Made by a program: the position numbers and the translations under genes. From Candidatus Rifleibacteriota bacterium (GTDB lineage Bacteria; Muiribacteriota; Ozemobacteria; Ozemobacterales; Ozemobacteraceae), in the NCBI GenBank assembly GCA_018818125.1, contig JAHISQ010000156.1, positions 27,115 through 91,114 of the forward strand: a stretch of 64,000 nt of DNA, in the 5' to 3' direction. The notes under the pieces are model-generated. The model had not been told where the DNA came from and ran no database searches. It saw only the letters and a list, made by a program, of their open reading frames with translations. Shown here piece after piece: positions 63,401 to 64,000 of the stretch (position 1 is its first letter; every line of letters starts with the position of its first letter).

Positions 63401-63684
63401 TTTATGGAACCCTGTTCATTCGGCGCGCTCATTGGGGCGGTAACAACGTTTGGAGAGGAAGTATCAGCAATTAACTTCGGAACGTTAGTCTGCCCAAGAA
63501 TATTGGCAACTTTCTTTGCCCAGAAACGAATGCCAATGCTTTTTGATTGAATCAGGGTCTGTATTTCTGGGATTAAATCCGCGCAATTCTCATCTGGGGC
63601 TTTTTTTACCCATTTTTGCAGTTGAACAATTATTTGATCCTCATTTTTGCTTCTAAGGATCACAATTTCTTCTTCAAAAGACAT
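57421..63684 (-). CDS. Giant HEAT - transmembrane - ankyrin repeat protein
   Basis: 2087 residues. The N-terminal part (about 90-310) has HEAT-like helical repeats (RVVANTIEGIEAIDSIAGPVL, NRVRANASKALCKSDPEKTF). Two membrane segments (about 375-395 and 405-424) follow. From about 440 to the end come roughly 40-50 ankyrin repeats with the TPLHLA and GADPN consensus, including three 97-residue units that are nearly identical. With two spans both large domains lie on the same side, probably the cytoplasm because no signal peptide is present. It has GGGAGG before the ATG. Ankyrin giants serve as protein-binding scaffolds, sometimes aimed at hosts or predators; here a membrane scaffold is the safest reading. 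Confidence 0.85.
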   Translation of the reverse strand: MSFEEEIVILRSKNEDQIIVQLQKWVKKAPDENCADLIPEIQTLIQSKSIGIRFWAKKVANILGQTNVPKLIADTSSPNVVTAPMSAPNEQGSIKILLKKLDSIDSTFVALDLIKRLCETRDPEVEEALINHLQKCSDVVQISSLTKCLGIYFPSEKMLQVLLPFLKHNDDRVVANTIEGIEAIDSIAGPVLFTQLLEHPANRVRANASKALCKSDPEKTFQILEQMLRSKDKPHFAISACHAVKILKNPRYLPMLLELLPQDLLFESVFAAISAIGRKPAKELLSSVPKESIGEEKWERIQNWLNQPIDDVPEKNSEGTSTSEDSKGLAKDKVVEAFSSLGISVKKLLGVAYNAGCSLVRQESAPGIWEKRYLRVFGALIFLPPLGWFGLLHSLRFSRKNKWKLFGGSAVWTLFVLILLFRAQFGSDKPTSTPVAYKNSSSEDFATNYQKDRETLSVYLSQGGDPNLILPNGDSLLHDAIKRQDTSAINYLLIKKADLKIKNRQGETPLHLAAKQNYYAVDDLLRAGADPNEVVASDTTVFVIAFEKDKRNLAVFLSFGGNPNAIMPNGDSLLHYSIKHQNTDSIATLLKKKADINIKNRQGETPLHLAVKGNNYAIDSLLRAGADPNEVVASETTVFTLAYEKDRKNIFTFLNFGGNPNLILPNGDSLLHDSIKQHDTYSIAALLKKKADPNITNLQGEAPLHLAVKEDCCSVSDFVENGANPNIQNDKGETPLHIIVRKNPGNLRAASLLFEKGANPGIKDIDGISPNDCVASISDPSLFAIFRKSGARIVSKTNLPSFISYQRSKNKKEMQELLKDGVDINAFTNSDNLNPLKLAIQEKDLEMVNFLLENGADPNATTHSNHLTSPFYFAIKSGEPKILGILESAGGVVASDTATKLLLDLVMAKRLENVQLVLKFGADPNVVDSRANTALHHCAENGSVEIARALLENKARPDLLNNDGDAPIHVAVRKNNLQVLKILSEHHANIDLPDKKGKTPLHSAAEAGKIEFVQQLLADKAAVNLQDLENRTPMDLVCQNYRLDINEKTLLVEMFKKAGSNQKNPLLAPHLWAAAKKGDVKKLQELLQAGAEINSQNDSKETALHIAAQSGQLEAVKYLLSQGSRVDIPDDKGRNPATSASENMKREVFDFLVQNGAKGVNYFLKDDLVAAVKAGNDVEVARLLDQGAFTGIELDNGCPLLIFAINNGKEQIARQLIQSGAKTDVKTKDGQTVLDAAISGGSSDFIDFIARQDQTKSRRKPVDLIEDVLSKDNLDGLNYLFKQELKLSFANNTGETILHRACIWGALKCYKHLINLGLDFKAKDSFGQTCLHKAASSNNIEICKDLLLKGADLQAEAVSLIPGLVDSKWKNGVGGVTPLFCAISGSASSTVTFLLERGADLNSRDTNGNTLLHWAVFNLLAGEQNLECIKILIAAGANGDIPNESGLTAFDFVAEFRSVKIAKLLLKNGVLLNKHRKFGVLSPTDRAHSRRRESMYPFLDWIDKYDAKLPLHFAVVSGARKQLEESVSFGLDVNSTDDSGFTPLHLAALLDLPEVITFLLANGANINALAENQITPLLVAVYEENFDAVSLLLKKGASANICSGDNDNYRIKCFSCSPLRLTVSRKNYPLFKLLIAHGADPNDETLNKPIHTAVHSGIASFVYDLLEKKADANAVGFRGRTAIFYAIERHTDFLFRQKRESFNPEVEVKASPFPDFVLKLLKYGANVNFCDPEGKTPLWIAVESGDEKMVQLLLDHGGDPKISHDERGRTPLHCAVANKNVNIVRQLIGKGANANAKDENGESPYALAKRIQAYAIFEELKTKGGEATSSMIESDFRIAIDSGNLELLAKIVKGGFDINSLNPEGNAPIHQAILKGDLPIVKYLLEQGVALEKKNSEQLTPLMLAAAKGHKGIVVLLLKNGANANADCEDSRLFPRFPLHFAIASNNLPIAEALLKAGAEADKKSQGVTSLQFIATSDACLELARLFLKCGANINAHGPNPKGETLLTPLFAAVMNGQLEMVKLLVENGADFKSTEVNGVSALGLAAIKEHELIVGFLLKSGATLKETPKARITHERILKMLEKAGQ
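61540..62350 (-). repeat. 291-bp in-frame tandem repeats
   Basis: Anchor GTAACAAAG occurs at 62253, 61962 and 61671, exactly 291 bp apart (97 codons, about three ankyrin repeats). The first two units share long identical stretches; the third drifts in its second half. Outer limits are approximate. Recent duplication within the ankyrin gene. Confidence 0.8.
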
Positions 63685-63831
63685 TTCTTCCTCCCGCTCA
63701 CGCTTACCAATTAGCCCTGTATTTGTGCCTAATTAAAGATGATTTTAGCATAAGCTTAGCATGGTTGCAGGAAAATTTGTCTTTGCCTGGTTGAATGGTT
63801 CAGATGGAGCGAGAAAAACAACGCTGACTGC

Positions 63832-64000
63832 TCAGTCATCTCTATCTGCCTGGCGAATAACATGCCTGACCAGGTGTGTGCCCAAAAGTGCGGCAACCAG
63901 GTAACCGGCAACTCCTAGAACCAGTTGCGCTGGAACTCCCATTATCAGGTAATCAATCTTTGAGAACGTGATAAACATGGCGGAGCTCAAAACAAGCGCG
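63832..64000 (-). CDS. C-terminal part of a membrane protein (partial)
   Basis: The gene enters from the right edge; the last 55 codons and the stop at 63832-63834 are visible. They encode two membrane segments separated by a short loop (FSKIDYLIMGVP) and a basic/acidic tail (RHVIRQADRDD). It could be a small transporter subunit, but nothing specific is recognisable. It is in the same direction as the ankyrin gene, 147 nt upstream of it. Confidence 0.6.
   Translation of the reverse strand, partial: ALVLSSAMFITFSKIDYLIMGVPAQLVLGVAGYLVAALLGTHLVRHVIRQADRDD

Noticed and set aside
1..64000. tRNA, rRNA, insertion sequence or prophage
   Set aside because: No cloverleaf with TTCRA arm, no rRNA core sequence, no transposase, integrase or phage structural motif noticed on either strand.

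Overview
The window reads as chromosome of a diderm (Gram-negative-type) bacterium. Evidence for an outer membrane and periplasm: a heptose bisphosphate phosphatase beside a heptosyltransferase-like glycosyltransferase, Hfq, many signal peptides, a secreted decahaem cytochrome c, and type IV pilin-like proteins. Housekeeping genes (tig, clpP, clpX, hfq, ligA, ssb, comEC) are clearly bacterial, but most of the rest is poorly characterised secreted, TPR, beta-propeller or VWA proteins. This style suggests an uncultivated environmental lineage. Candidatus Riflebacteria would fit, but that is a guess from gene style. I saw no tRNA, rRNA, CRISPR array, transposase or phage gene.

Layout. 1-2.7 kb: a large secreted protein. 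2.7-6.0 kb: tig-clpP-clpX operon behind a textbook sigma-70 promoter. 6.1-14.4 kb: MTA phosphorylase, PfkB kinase, nucleotide translocase, a heptose/LPS pair, a Trm112-like protein, a TIM-barrel isomerase, a glycine-zipper protein and a PnrA/BMP-type binding protein. Four of these handle purine nucleosides or nucleotides (MTAP, possibly PfkB, the translocase, PnrA). 14.4-15.3 kb: HD-GYP protein. 15.4-20.0 kb: a tubulin/FtsZ-like protein with a membrane-anchored VWA partner, bracketed by related hairpin repeats. 20-23.3 kb: 1001-aa TPR protein and hfq. 23.5-27 kb: a sigma-54-type promoter, polysaccharide deacetylase, a decayed histidine-kinase fragment, and a sensor-receiver protein lacking a kinase core. 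27-30.6 kb: a three-gene pilin-like operon on the minus strand. 30.7-50.3 kb: a long plus-strand run. Its core is a tightly overlapping set of ten genes (MazG to a ComEA-like protein) containing ligA and a QueE homologue without its radical-SAM cysteines; NlpC/P60, ComEC, YdcF, TerB/TPR, ssb and a two-HD protein follow. 50.3-64 kb: M20 peptidase, decahaem cytochrome, a possible structured RNA, two small secreted proteins, an S41 peptidase, a TPR lipoprotein-sized protein, and a 2087-residue HEAT-transmembrane-ankyrin protein. A membrane protein runs off the right edge.

Best candidates for something new are the tubulin-like/VWA pair with flanking repeats, the cysteine-free QueE homologue inside the ligA operon, the HEAT-TM-ankyrin giant with recent internal duplication, and the kinase-less sensor-receiver protein next to a kinase fossil. 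All functional statements come from reading the sequence and from family knowledge; no database search was run.
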